Positions 25,165-34,602 of a DNA stretch of 64,000 nucleotides are shown in pieces (the stretch's first letter is position 1; each line of letters begins with the position of its first letter). The DNA comes from Sphingobacterium sp. BN32 (GTDB taxonomy: Bacteria; Bacteroidota; Bacteroidia; Sphingobacteriales; Sphingobacteriaceae): contig NZ_CP129963.1 in the NCBI RefSeq assembly GCF_030503615.1, positions 3,844,001 through 3,908,000 of the forward strand, written 5' to 3'. The position numbers and the translations under genes are program-made. The notes under the pieces were generated by a model. It was given only the letters and a program-made list of their open reading frames with translations. It was not told the DNA's origin and ran no database searches.

Positions 25165-26742
25165 ATGAAACACATATTTTATACAAGCATATTTTTAATT
25201 ATTACGCTTTTTTCAAGCTGTAATAAAGATCTAGGGCACTACGATTATGTGGATGCAGACTCGCTCCTTGTAACGAATTTAGAGGAATCAATGACAATAA
25301 AAATCGGTGATATCCTAAAGTTCAGTCCAGAACTTAAATCTACTGTCCGTACTCTAGATGAAAGTCAGCTTACTTTCGAGTGGTCGGTATTTGATCGTTC
25401 GAATCCCGATGCCAAACAGCGTCGAAAGATTATCAGTAGAGAACGAGATTTGAACGTTGTGCCTAAATTGGCAGTTGGCGACTATCCGGGTTATTTTACC
25501 ATTCGTAATGAGGTAACTCAAAACATTTGGACTTATCGCTTTAAATTGAGTATTACGGGAGCATTTGGTAAATATGGATTCTTTGTTTTGAGTGATCAGG
25601 ATGGGAATGCTCATTTGGATTACTTTCAGGATAACCCTGAGAAATGGAACAGCTTTCCAATTGCTTACCGAGATTTTAATCGATTATTACCAAATGAGAT
25701 TGATGGAAAGACGCTAGAATTAGTGGGAAAACCAAAATCGCTAACAAGTGCCTCCAACCTGGATCAGGTAGTTCGGCTAGGTAAAAACTATCTATATGTA
25801 AATACAGAACAACATACATACAAGATCAATGTCTCCGACGGTATGCTATACAATACCATACTCTACAACTTCATCAATGAAACGGCAGCAGGGCTACCTT
25901 CCTCTGCGGATAAGGTTATCGGCGTCAGTTCTGGTCAAAGTTTCGCAATCAAGGATAACAACATTTACTCCTTGTACAATGTCATGCAGAAATTCTATAA
26001 TGTTCCGATAAATAGCTATCCAAGCGGTGGCACTTTTAAGATGTCAGAGATGCTGGCGATGCCGATGGGCAATTCAGGAGGCAACATGATGGTATTCAAT
26101 ATGGATAAAAAAAGCCTGATGAAACTTAACCTCCTTGCGGCAAATGCAATTCCTTTAACATCGGAAGGTTCTGGAGTGGATGTATCCAATTTGCAGATGG
26201 ATTTGGTTTGGTTAGGACAAACCTCCGCGTTTGGCGGACAGGCAATCGCAATCTTGAAAGATGAGTCCAAGTATCATTTGCTTCGCATGACTTTTACAGA
26301 GTCTGGAGGTTTTGTAGTAAACTCCATGACAGATATCACGGATACATTTACAGATATTGCGCAGGCGAAGCATTTTGCTGTAGACAACCTTTATGGTTAT
26401 ATTTTCTATGCAACGGACAACAAAATCTATCAATATGATATGGACTCCAAAGTATTTAAACTAGCGAAAGAATTCTCAGGAAGAAAGATCAGCCTTATCA
26501 AGTTCACAACTTTCTCTTCAAATTTGAAAGTAGGTGGAGTTGGCTTTAACCGACAATTGGAACGGTTGGAACCTGTGGCATACAGCTTGATTGTGGGCTC
26601 CTATCAGGAGAACAAGCCAAACGATTCAGGACGCGTAGATTTCCTTCGAGTAAACGGCTTAATGGGCGCTCTAACCGAGTCTATTAAACCTTTTGAGGGT
26701 ATGGGAAAAGTTGTTGATGTTGTTTATACAGACATCATGTAA
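25165..26742 (+). CDS. PKD-like family lipoprotein
   Basis: 525 residues. Signal MKHIFYTSIFLIITLFSSC gives lipobox Cys19. Residues ~40-130 look like a PKD/Ig-like beta sandwich (MTIKIGDILKFSPELKST, LTFEWSVFD, YTIRNEV-type strands); the remainder contains repeated strands reminiscent of a beta propeller (GFFVLSDQDGNAHLDYF, VDNLYGYIFYATDNKIYQYD). It is probably a surface-exposed binding or scaffold protein of the transporter complex. Followed after 6 bp by a perfect hairpin. Family by analogy; exact ligand unknown. Confidence 0.8.
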   Translation: MKHIFYTSIFLIITLFSSCNKDLGHYDYVDADSLLVTNLEESMTIKIGDILKFSPELKSTVRTLDESQLTFEWSVFDRSNPDAKQRRKIISRERDLNVVPKLAVGDYPGYFTIRNEVTQNIWTYRFKLSITGAFGKYGFFVLSDQDGNAHLDYFQDNPEKWNSFPIAYRDFNRLLPNEIDGKTLELVGKPKSLTSASNLDQVVRLGKNYLYVNTEQHTYKINVSDGMLYNTILYNFINETAAGLPSSADKVIGVSSGQSFAIKDNNIYSLYNVMQKFYNVPINSYPSGGTFKMSEMLAMPMGNSGGNMMVFNMDKKSLMKLNLLAANAIPLTSEGSGVDVSNLQMDLVWLGQTSAFGGQAIAILKDESKYHLLRMTFTESGGFVVNSMTDITDTFTDIAQAKHFAVDNLYGYIFYATDNKIYQYDMDSKVFKLAKEFSGRKISLIKFTTFSSNLKVGGVGFNRQLERLEPVAYSLIVGSYQENKPNDSGRVDFLRVNGLMGALTESIKPFEGMGKVVDVVYTDIM

Positions 26743-26748
26743 TTTATG

Positions 26749-26781
26749 ATATTTGCGGTCAAGTAAATTGACCGCAAATAT
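26749..26781. repeat. Perfect 14-bp hairpin between PKD-like and protease genes
   Basis: ATATTTGCGGTCAA (26749-26762) and TTGACCGCAAATAT (26768-26781) pair perfectly around GTAAA. There is no following T-run on either strand, so it is not a standard intrinsic terminator. It may mark an mRNA-processing or attenuation point between uptake genes and protease/TlpA genes, or be a regulator palindrome. Confidence 0.55.
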
Positions 26782-26807
26782 TAATAATCATCACCCCCAA
26801 AATCACT

Positions 26808-28229
26808 ATGAAATCAACTATTAATTTTTTAACACTTTCTACACTCCTTTTCGCTTTTCTTTCAACAAAAGCACAAGATAAACAGCTTGGCGATCTGCTG
26901 GGCGAACGATTCTCCATTGCCGGCTTTACTCATCAGGGCGCAGATTATTGCCTTGGCAAAATTCAGGATCAACGTGGCTATACCTTCGTTGAATTGAACA
27001 AGCTACCTGCTCAAAAAGCCAGCATTATCCTCAAAGACAATAAAGGCAGATTAGACACTTCTATCGCAAGACTAGACTCGCAAGGCAAGATTAAGCAGAT
27101 CGACCTTTTCGACAGCTTATACGGCATTAAAAGAGCTTCCAATCCAAAGTTGATTGCCAAGATTCCTTTCGAAAACAAGAACGGGTCCATACTGCTCAAG
27201 CTTAGCATCAACGGTAGCAGCAAACCGCTCAATATGCTCTTTGATACCGGAGCCGACGGCATGGCACTTAGTGAAAAAAAAGCCAATGAAATAGGATTAA
27301 ATGTAACGAGGGAAAACAATGCTTCCGTAGTTGGCGGGACGCAGCAAATCAAGGTGTCTGAAGGCAACTACATCGAGATCGGCACGCTCAAAATGGAAAA
27401 CATGTCTATCGCTATCTTTCCAAATAGACCCGACGATCACTCGGACGGAATTATTGGCAACAGCATTCTGAGACGCTATATTACCCATATCGATTACGAT
27501 AATAACGAGCTATCCCTTTACGAATTTGGCGATTTCAAATACCAAGGCGAAGGAAAGCTCATTCCGATCACTTTTCCACAGGGCGTTATTCATCTCCATG
27601 CGGACCTTTCGATAACGGGCGAAGCTCCTATCCGTGGAGATTTCGTTTTCGACACAGGTGCCGGCTATAACCTAATAGCCTTCCGACCGTTCGTGAAAGC
27701 GCATAAATTGCTAGTCTCAGGATTCAAATCCGAGGTCTCCTCAACGACCAGCAGCTTGGGAACAGTAACCCCAACCTTCACCGGACTAGCCAAATCTTTG
27801 GCCTTAGAAAACGTGGAACCGATGGTCAACTTCCCTGTTACCCTAATGGGTGGCAGTTCAGGCAATAAGGATTGGAACCCCGGAGCGGATGGATCCTTGG
27901 GCGTACGTGCAATTAGTCGATACAACCATACCATCAACCTGCTGGATGGCGAAATATTCCTGAGCAAAAACAAGCTTCATAGTTATCCTGCGGATTTCCT
28001 TATACGCGACTACCTTTTCGGATGGAACAACCAAGGAAAACTGATATTGCTTGAAAAAATAGGAACCGCAAATAGCCCCGAAAAAGGAAAAAGAGTAGCC
28101 GTGATAGATGGAACAGCCGATAGTAAACTGGCTAAAAACAGTAAATCCATCGAGAAATTAAGAGGGATCCCTAAGGATAAAAAAATAACCGTTTCGTTCG
28201 ACGATGAAACAAAAATCACAATAGAATAG
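26808..28229 (+). CDS. Exported bilobal retropepsin-like aspartic protease
   Basis: 473 residues with a signal peptide (ends FLSTKAQ, ~residue 23). Two DTG motifs appear: MLFDTGADGMALS with Asp146 and FVFDTGAGYNLIA with Asp282, each followed by a strand-turn pattern typical of retropepsin lobes. So one chain carries both catalytic Asp residues, as in pepsin, rather than forming a homodimer. A C-terminal ~75-residue tail (KGKRVAVIDGTADSK, DKKITVSFDDE) resembles a reduced PDZ-like module. Substrate unknown. It is 66 bp after the PKD-like gene and 27 bp before the TlpA gene. Confidence 0.85.
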   Translation: MKSTINFLTLSTLLFAFLSTKAQDKQLGDLLGERFSIAGFTHQGADYCLGKIQDQRGYTFVELNKLPAQKASIILKDNKGRLDTSIARLDSQGKIKQIDLFDSLYGIKRASNPKLIAKIPFENKNGSILLKLSINGSSKPLNMLFDTGADGMALSEKKANEIGLNVTRENNASVVGGTQQIKVSEGNYIEIGTLKMENMSIAIFPNRPDDHSDGIIGNSILRRYITHIDYDNNELSLYEFGDFKYQGEGKLIPITFPQGVIHLHADLSITGEAPIRGDFVFDTGAGYNLIAFRPFVKAHKLLVSGFKSEVSSTTSSLGTVTPTFTGLAKSLALENVEPMVNFPVTLMGGSSGNKDWNPGADGSLGVRAISRYNHTINLLDGEIFLSKNKLHSYPADFLIRDYLFGWNNQGKLILLEKIGTANSPEKGKRVAVIDGTADSKLAKNSKSIEKLRGIPKDKKITVSFDDETKITIE

Positions 28230-28256
28230 ATATTCCCCAAAAAAACAACGCATATA

Positions 28257-29600
28257 ATGAAAAAAACAATCTCTTTAATAGCAAGTTTGCTGATCAGCAT
28301 CTTTGTATTTGCTCAAACAAAACCTGCCAATATCACCGGAACCGTCGATAAAAACGACATCGTCCGCGTATCTTTATTTAAAGTGCTCAACGGCCGCCTC
28401 GTAGAAGTGGCTTTGAGTATCCCTGATTCCGAAGGTCGCTTTGGTTTCCGATTTACACCAGAATATGAAGGTTTCTATGTAATCGGAAGCGGAACTAGCA
28501 CAAGACCTCAAGGAAATTTTAAATTCTATTTCCGAGGCAATGAAGACCTTGTCATTAAGCTACAGCGCGATGATTACGAATTGATAAGCACAAATAGTAA
28601 AGAAATAAAAGCACTAAATCAGTGGGATGTAGCCGTGGCAGAAATCCAGGCAAAAGCCAACAGGTTGGGTGGACAGAGCACCTACGTCGATTTCTTCCCT
28701 CAGGTAGAAGAAATGTCCGCTAAATTGGCGCAATACAAAAAAGACCCAAAAACTGGCAATAAAAACTTTGATAAGCTCTTCCCTAGCTATGTAGATTACG
28801 ACTTTGCTTATTATGCTATCAGCTATAACTATCTCCCGCGTTCAGCGCATCCGGATCAAGACGAGTTTACGCCATATTACCAAAACTTCAATGTCGATAA
28901 CTACCTCAATGATTTCTTGCTGCAATTGCCCTATGGCGACCGCTTCTTTAGCAACCTCATTCTGCAGAAGAACAAAGGGAAAAACCTTGCTGACGAATCC
29001 TTATTGATCGCCAGTATACCTTCTGACGTCTTAAAAGGACAATTCATCGTGAGCAAAATGGAAAGAGCCCGTTCGATGGAAGAGTTCCTAATCTCGAAAG
29101 AAGCCTATAAACAATACATCACATTGCCAGAGCAAATTGCTCGTGTCGCAGCCGTAGAGTCAAAATTGGCAGAATCCAAAACGGGAGCAACGGCCGTTAG
29201 CTTCAGCTATCCTGACGTAACGGGCAAACAGACGGCCTTGAAAGATCTGCGCGGAAAAGTCGTGTTGATCGACATGTGGGCAACCTGGTGTGGTCCATGC
29301 CGTGCCGAAGAACCACATTGGGAAAAATTGAATGAAGAATTTGCAGGAAAAGACGTTGCTTTCGTAGGCGTATCGGTTGATAAGGAAAAAGACAAATGGG
29401 AAACTTACGTGAAAGAGAAAAAGCTGAAGGGTATACAACTGCATGCCGGACCAGGCAATATTCTATCTCAATCCTACAAAGTAGATGGTATCCCTAGATA
29501 CATTTTAGTCGACAAGAAAGGAAATCTTATTGCAGCGGATAGTCCGCGTCCTTCTGACCCGAAACTGAAAGAAATGATCAGTAAAGCATTAGCGAATTAA
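28257..29600 (+). CDS. TlpA-family thiol-disulfide oxidoreductase with N-terminal extension
   Basis: 447 residues. Signal peptide MKKTISLIASLLISIFVFAQ; residues ~21-120 form a beta-rich DUF4369-like domain, ~120-300 a helical region, and ~305-447 a thioredoxin fold with WCGPC at residues 344-348 (WATWCGPCRAEEPHW) and a cis-Pro stretch VDGIPRYILVD. It should reduce or isomerise disulfides of exported proteins. TlpA-like proteins of this length accompany many susCD loci. Last gene of the cluster; repeat copy C follows. Confidence 0.9.
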   Translation: MKKTISLIASLLISIFVFAQTKPANITGTVDKNDIVRVSLFKVLNGRLVEVALSIPDSEGRFGFRFTPEYEGFYVIGSGTSTRPQGNFKFYFRGNEDLVIKLQRDDYELISTNSKEIKALNQWDVAVAEIQAKANRLGGQSTYVDFFPQVEEMSAKLAQYKKDPKTGNKNFDKLFPSYVDYDFAYYAISYNYLPRSAHPDQDEFTPYYQNFNVDNYLNDFLLQLPYGDRFFSNLILQKNKGKNLADESLLIASIPSDVLKGQFIVSKMERARSMEEFLISKEAYKQYITLPEQIARVAAVESKLAESKTGATAVSFSYPDVTGKQTALKDLRGKVVLIDMWATWCGPCRAEEPHWEKLNEEFAGKDVAFVGVSVDKEKDKWETYVKEKKLKGIQLHAGPGNILSQSYKVDGIPRYILVDKKGNLIAADSPRPSDPKLKEMISKALAN

Positions 29601-29797
29601 ACCATCGCCCTGTTTTACTAGGGAAAGGATGATACCTAAGATATAGGAAGCCCCTTTCATAACCACTATTAACCCCAATCATTCCCTATTCGAAAGGCTT
29701 TTGATAGGGGTTTGTATTGGGTTTGAAAGGGTTTTAAAAGGGTTATGAGTAAACCAAGTCTCAAAGGATGCTGCTTGTTGATAGGAAGAAACCCTCA
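29601..29797. other. Convergent gap with repeat copy C
   Basis: Between the TlpA gene and the terminator of the TPR gene. It contains repeat copy C and no convincing open reading frame. Confidence 0.55.
29651..29749. repeat. GGGTTTGA palindromic repeat, copy C
   Basis: Outer TCATAACC (29657-29664) pairs with GGTTATGA (29741-29748); inner CCCTAT (29684-29689) pairs with ATAGGG (29704-29709). The right half reads GGGGTTTGTATTGGGTTTGA then AAGGG, nearly identical to copy A. Left half has CCCCTTTC and AACCCCAAT blocks. Lies between convergent genes. Confidence 0.7.
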
Positions 29798-29823
29798 CAA
29801 AAAAAGCTGCCTTTCGGGCAGCT
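29798..29823 (-). terminator. Intrinsic terminator of the TPR gene
   Basis: On the minus strand AGCTGCC pairs with GGCAGCT (loop CGAAA-type) and a run of T residues follows. It is 24 bp past the stop at 29847. Confidence 0.8.
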
Positions 29824-29846
29824 TCCTCATTCTTAACAATACGTTC

Positions 29847-32159
29847 TTAAAAAAACTTAGAAAACAGGTTGGGCTTCTTCCAACTGTTTTTATATTCCTT
29901 TGCCAATGCGGCCGGGTTATCGAATGAAAGCACATAGTTCAATGTTCTATGCGCTTCTTTCAGATTACCGGATTGGTATTGCGCATGCGCTTTTGCCAGG
30001 TATACATTCTCCGACAGTTCATCGTATCCCCATCCTTCCTGATCGTAGATTGCCTGAAACTGATCGCTGTACTGCTCCACAAGTTCCCTATTGCTCAGCT
30101 TATCCTGCAACTGAATACCATAGCTCAACCATAGCGTATATTCCGAGGCTTCCAGTGTCTGTCCTACGAACTGATTATACTCTTCGAACATAGCTGCACC
30201 TTCGCGATATTGAGCCAGTAGATAGTGGCTCTTAACGATCATATAAATTGTCTTCGCCTTATCAAAGTCATTCAACAAAAACGAACGCTTGTTCTCCATG
30301 TACAATCGCGCTGCTTTATTGACTTCAGCATAATTCTCCGCCTCGTTATTGATCTGCATCAATTGATATTGCGGATTTGCCTCGTCTGGGAAACGGCTTC
30401 CTAGTTCCGCATAATAGCGACGTCGAACCTCCGTAGGTTCATCCGCGAAATGATTATATAAAACGCCTTCGACTAGATTTTTGGCGTATTCAAAGTCCCG
30501 AAAATCATAGTCTGAGATATCAGGGTTCTCGTTGTAGTGCCCATAGATTTCGAACAGCAGCTCCTCAGCTTCTGTTTTGATATCCTCTGAAAGACCTAGC
30601 TTTTCATGCACGACGATTTGCGAGGCGCGATGCTGTATGTAGTTGTAATAATACACCATATCCTCGTTATAAACACTGAAGAAGTTATGAATCGCGACGT
30701 TTGCCCCCTCATAGTCCTCCCCTTTTATCAAAGAATCGACCAGGGTGTTGTGCAATTCGGGGAATTCCGAATACTGCAGGCCTTCCTGCGCAATCTCCGC
30801 CGCATCTTCATAACGTTGAAATGCCGCCAGAACAATCGCATAGTTATTGCAGTTCATCGCCATATTGTGGCGGTCGCCTAGCGTATCGCTATCAAATTCG
30901 CCATCATCAAAATAGCGATGGAATGCCTCATAAGCCTGTTTATAGATCGCTAGTTCGATCTTTCGAAATTCCATCTTCGTCTCCTCGTCCACGTTAAGTC
31001 CCACAATGAAATTCGCCATATCGACCCCAGCATTGTAAAGGTCTCGTGGTTTATCTGTAAAAGTGGGCACCGAAGAAGTGATAAGCTGATGTGCCAAAAA
31101 CTTAGACTCTACCATACGACGCCAACTATAAACATTTAGATTTAACGTGCAGGCTTGGTCTAATAATTTAATTGCTTCGATATAGTCCCCATGCTCGTAT
31201 AAGTAGGTGCCTGCAAAATGAAAGCTCCCATATTCCTTGGGGTTGCTCTGCATTAGAGCGCCGGCATGGCGAAAATAAAAATCCTCCTCCTTGCCGATCA
31301 TATCTGCATAATTACGCTCAATAATCATCTGATAATAAAAAACATCAGGATTGCTATAGGATTGGTTGATCAAACCTTCAAATCGGTGATACCATTTAAC
31401 CAGCCCTTCTTGTGTCGGCGTATCGGAATTGTCGCCCTCAATGAGCTTCATCATGATTTTTAGCGATAGGTCCACCGCCTGGTTTTCATAAGCAATCTCT
31501 GCCAGATCCAAATAGCTTTGGTTATTGTGGCTCACATAACGGTCGATTTGATCGGCTATCATCTTGATAATTTCAGCAACCGTCGCAAGTTTGGAATAAT
31601 CAAGCACATATATTTTCTTCAACCAGAAGTAAGAAATATTCTTATCCAGTACATCCCGGTTATCAGCAAATCTTTCCTTAAAAAAGGCTATTCCGCGGTC
31701 AATCGTAGCTAAAAGATGCTCCGTCTCGGCTAGCGATTCGTATATCTTGATTAAAAAATCAAAGCCATAAGGTGCCGAATCATTATCTGCCAACAGTTTT
31801 TGTGCATAGGCAATAAACTCATCCTTATTCTCTTCGGTTATGTGCTTCTGCGGACGTGCAATCTGCCAAAGCACATATTGATTGTCCAAAGGATAATTCA
31901 ATATATTATATAGCGCTTTATTGTTGGAAGGGTCTATCGTTAAAATTCTTCGTAGATAAGGTATAACCTGCTGTTGTATAGCCACGTAGGCCTCTTCGTG
32001 TCCTTCCCTATAGGCAAGATCATGGTGTGCAACAGCCATCAAAAATAACACATCCAAATCGTCCGGAGAGGAAGCAAGCGACTTCTCCCCCTCAGCGATA
32101 CAGGTTTCTAATTCGTTGGCATAAAATAATTGTTCTAATTCTTCGTAGTTCATATTCAT
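29847..32159 (-). CDS. Large tetratricopeptide-type repeat protein
   Basis: 770 residues, acidic, without signal peptide. It starts MNMNYEELEQLFYANELETCIAEGEKSLASSPDDLDVLFLMAVA and consists of tandem helix pairs throughout, with TPR-like spacing (for example AFQRYEDAAEIAQEGLQYSEFPELHNTLVDSL and YLAKAHAQYQSGNLKEAHRTLNYVLSF). It is presumably a cytosolic scaffold for protein interactions; no catalytic motif is seen. Monocistronic with its own terminator; two ATG codons (32159, 32153) are possible starts. Partner unknown. Confidence 0.8.
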   Translation of the reverse strand: MNMNYEELEQLFYANELETCIAEGEKSLASSPDDLDVLFLMAVAHHDLAYREGHEEAYVAIQQQVIPYLRRILTIDPSNNKALYNILNYPLDNQYVLWQIARPQKHITEENKDEFIAYAQKLLADNDSAPYGFDFLIKIYESLAETEHLLATIDRGIAFFKERFADNRDVLDKNISYFWLKKIYVLDYSKLATVAEIIKMIADQIDRYVSHNNQSYLDLAEIAYENQAVDLSLKIMMKLIEGDNSDTPTQEGLVKWYHRFEGLINQSYSNPDVFYYQMIIERNYADMIGKEEDFYFRHAGALMQSNPKEYGSFHFAGTYLYEHGDYIEAIKLLDQACTLNLNVYSWRRMVESKFLAHQLITSSVPTFTDKPRDLYNAGVDMANFIVGLNVDEETKMEFRKIELAIYKQAYEAFHRYFDDGEFDSDTLGDRHNMAMNCNNYAIVLAAFQRYEDAAEIAQEGLQYSEFPELHNTLVDSLIKGEDYEGANVAIHNFFSVYNEDMVYYYNYIQHRASQIVVHEKLGLSEDIKTEAEELLFEIYGHYNENPDISDYDFRDFEYAKNLVEGVLYNHFADEPTEVRRRYYAELGSRFPDEANPQYQLMQINNEAENYAEVNKAARLYMENKRSFLLNDFDKAKTIYMIVKSHYLLAQYREGAAMFEEYNQFVGQTLEASEYTLWLSYGIQLQDKLSNRELVEQYSDQFQAIYDQEGWGYDELSENVYLAKAHAQYQSGNLKEAHRTLNYVLSFDNPAALAKEYKNSWKKPNLFSKFF

Positions 32160-32408
32160 AAAAGAGTACGCTATATCTATAAAATTCGTATACGGAGCGA
32201 TTAAAAAAAATGTCGGCCGCTACTTTTTGTGTAGCAAATTACACAATCTAAACTCAACAGTACATGGCCTATTTCAGGGATATTTAGGAATCAGGGAGAA
32301 AAATCTCATCTAAGGTTAAAATCAACGCAGCTATGGTAGATGTTCACTTACTAATCCTATCTTTATGGAAAGGTTCAATTTCAAAAATTTAAAGAGCAGG
32401 AAACTGAG

Positions 32409-32789
32409 ATGAACAAAAGAGAAGAGATCATTCGTAATTACATTAGCGGTTACAACAATTTTGACATCCCTCGGATGTTGGCAGACTTTGCTGATGATAT
32501 TCAATTCGAGAATATACAGAATAATGTAACCACAGATACGTTGGAAGGAAAGGATGCGTTCCGCGAACAGGCGGAAATGGCAATGGAATATTTTTCAGAT
32601 CGCAAGCAGACCATTACTTCGATTCAACATTTCAGCGATTACTCCGAAATTGAAATTGACTATGAGGCTACCCTGGCGGTGGACTTCCCGGGCAGCGTAA
32701 AAAAGGGTGATAAGATTAAATTGAAAGGCAAGTCAATCTTTACCTTCACCGAAGACAATAAGATACAAAAACTACTGGATATCAGTTAA
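32409..32789 (+). CDS. SnoaL/NTF2-like protein
   Basis: 126 residues. The pattern MNKREEIIRNYISGYNNFDIPRMLADFADDIQFEN, then LEGKDAFREQAEMAMEYF and GDKIKLKGKSIFTFTEDNKIQKLLDIS, fits the cone-shaped SnoaL-like NTF2 fold. Members are either small isomerases/hydrolases or non-catalytic ligand binders, so no reaction is assigned. Cytosolic and monocistronic, with its stop 38 bp from the convergent aldo/keto reductase stop. Confidence 0.8.
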   Translation: MNKREEIIRNYISGYNNFDIPRMLADFADDIQFENIQNNVTTDTLEGKDAFREQAEMAMEYFSDRKQTITSIQHFSDYSEIEIDYEATLAVDFPGSVKKGDKIKLKGKSIFTFTEDNKIQKLLDIS

Positions 32790-32827
32790 TGTCCACCCTT
32801 ATTGCTTCTGCTTTATCCTTATTCGCT

Positions 32828-33811
32828 TTAAAAAGCATCAACAACGGCACTCACAAACTCCAGTTCATCGGCCGATAAATTCAGGTCGATAGCCTTCGCA
32901 TTTTGTACCGCTTGCTCCGCGTTTCTCGCTCCTGCCAAAGCTACCGTAATCCCAGCACGTTCGATAGTCCAGCGCAATACAAGTTGGCTAAGGCTAACCT
33001 TTTTATCATCAGCTAGTGGCTTTATACGCTCTAAAAGTATGTTTGCTTTTTCAATAAAGTCGGGTTGGAAATGTGGAAGACTAGCCCGATGGTCGCCTTC
33101 TTGGAAGGTATAGCCCGCATGGATCTTGCCGGTCAATAAACCACGCTCCAAAGGACTATATGCCAATACCGATTTACCGTGTTGAATACAATAAGGAACT
33201 GTCTCATCCTCCACAGCTCGGTTTACCATGCTAAATGGGATTTGGTTGGACACAAGGGGTATCGTGCGTTCTGCTTCTGCCATCTGCGCAGCATTGTAGT
33301 TGCATACGCCTACATAGCGAACCTTACCCTGCTCCACCAATCGCGATACCGCCTCGAATGTTTCATCAATCGGCGTCGTTACGTCGGGCCAGTGGATCTG
33401 ATACAGATCGATATAGTCTGTGCCTAATCGTTTCAAACTTTGTTCGCATTCGTAGATTACCGAGTCTTTGCCGGCATATTTATAAATTTCGATTGGTTCA
33501 CCATCGTTGTTTTTACTGTGAAATGCAAAATCACCCTGATCTGAATCCCAGCGCATTCCAAATTTCGTCAATAGTTGAACCTGATCGCGCGGCAGACCTT
33601 TGATGGCTTCGCCAACAATCTCTTCGGAGGTCCCCTGTCCATAGATTGGTGCAGTATCGATGGAAGTTACGCCTAAGTCATAGGATGCTCGAATGGCTTC
33701 GATTGCATCATTTCTGTCGGTTGAACCCCACATCCAGCCGCCCGCAGCCCACGCACCAAAGGTAATCGCAGACACGCTTAATTCGCTATTGCCTAATTTT
33801 CTGTATTCCAT
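32828..33811 (-). CDS. Aldo/keto reductase
   Basis: 327 residues with the AKR barrel. The catalytic tetrad is visible: Asp in SIDTAPIYGQG with its Tyr, Lys in LLTKFGMRW and His in YQIHWPD. The start MEYRKLGNSELSVSAITFGAWAAGGWMWG and C-terminal QLVLRWTIERAGITVALAGARNAEQ place it near the YajO/Tas or AKR11-13-type NADPH reductases. It reduces aldehydes or ketones; substrate not predictable. Monocistronic. Confidence 0.9.
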   Translation of the reverse strand: MEYRKLGNSELSVSAITFGAWAAGGWMWGSTDRNDAIEAIRASYDLGVTSIDTAPIYGQGTSEEIVGEAIKGLPRDQVQLLTKFGMRWDSDQGDFAFHSKNNDGEPIEIYKYAGKDSVIYECEQSLKRLGTDYIDLYQIHWPDVTTPIDETFEAVSRLVEQGKVRYVGVCNYNAAQMAEAERTIPLVSNQIPFSMVNRAVEDETVPYCIQHGKSVLAYSPLERGLLTGKIHAGYTFQEGDHRASLPHFQPDFIEKANILLERIKPLADDKKVSLSQLVLRWTIERAGITVALAGARNAEQAVQNAKAIDLNLSADELEFVSAVVDAF

Positions 33812-34092
33812 AAGTTCGTCGCTTTTATATTATTTAACGTTGATTGATGTTTTGTCTTATGCAAGTCGAGTATAAAGATGAGTATCGCCCATTGTTAGAA
33901 CCTGAATTAGACTGTTTTTGTTTCACCTAACTCGATCAAAACAAGCTGATTACCCATCGTGTTGCTTAACAAATTTATTCAATAATAAATAGGAAAACAA
34001 AATTCTGTTTCGCATTGCCAGACCTCCCTCAGGAAAGCGAATTGAGATGGAAATCTTATATTTACATAGAATTTAGGAAAGGAATAACGATT

Positions 34093-34599
34093 ATGAGAGC
34101 GATTTTAAAAACTTTAGCAGCTATGCTTTTAGTATTGGCATCCTGCAATAATCAGTCGAAAGAAAACCCAACAACAAATTCCGACAGCGTGGAAACAAAG
34201 CAGCCGCAAGCTCCGGCAAACAATGCGATTCCCTATGTCGTAGCGCAGAATTATTTTGTAAAAAATACCGTTGGGGAAGATCGAAATGGGATTCATAAGA
34301 TAGAAACGCAAGCAGCTTTCGACGATCTGTTCTCGCCCGCAGCGAGCATGGGGAAGGACGGCAAACCGACGCCTATTGATTTCGATAAACAATATGTCAT
34401 CGCTATTATTTCATCGACCTCCGATCTGACACCGACCATCGATAGTATCGCGGTGGAAAAGCAAGGTGAGGAAATTGCCGTAACCTACAAAGAAGTGCTA
34501 GGCGAAAAACAGAGCTTTACTGTTCGCCCGGTAGCCATATTGCTTGTCGACAAACAATATCAGGGCAAGTTGAAAACAGAAATACAGAAAGAGATTTAA
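34093..34599 (+). CDS. Putative lipoprotein, PrcB-like C-terminal region
   Basis: 168 residues from the ATG at 34093 (the frame extends upstream to 34015 without a signal peptide). Lipobox LVLASC puts Cys at residue 18, followed by a polar linker rich in Asn, Gln and Pro. The C-terminal ~90 residues (FDKQYVIAIISSTSDLTPTIDSIAVEK, KQSFTVRPVAILLVDK) look like a small beta sandwich similar to the PrcB C-terminal type; this likeness is tentative. Stops 3 bp before the convergent MtfA-type gene. Confidence 0.7.
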   Translation: MRAILKTLAAMLLVLASCNNQSKENPTTNSDSVETKQPQAPANNAIPYVVAQNYFVKNTVGEDRNGIHKIETQAAFDDLFSPAASMGKDGKPTPIDFDKQYVIAIISSTSDLTPTIDSIAVEKQGEEIAVTYKEVLGEKQSFTVRPVAILLVDKQYQGKLKTEIQKEI

Positions 34600-34602
34600 G
34601 TT

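Noticed and set aside
29745..29927. Plus-strand 60-codon frame after the TlpA gene
   Set aside because: It starts inside repeat copy C and runs through the terminator and the antisense of the TPR gene.
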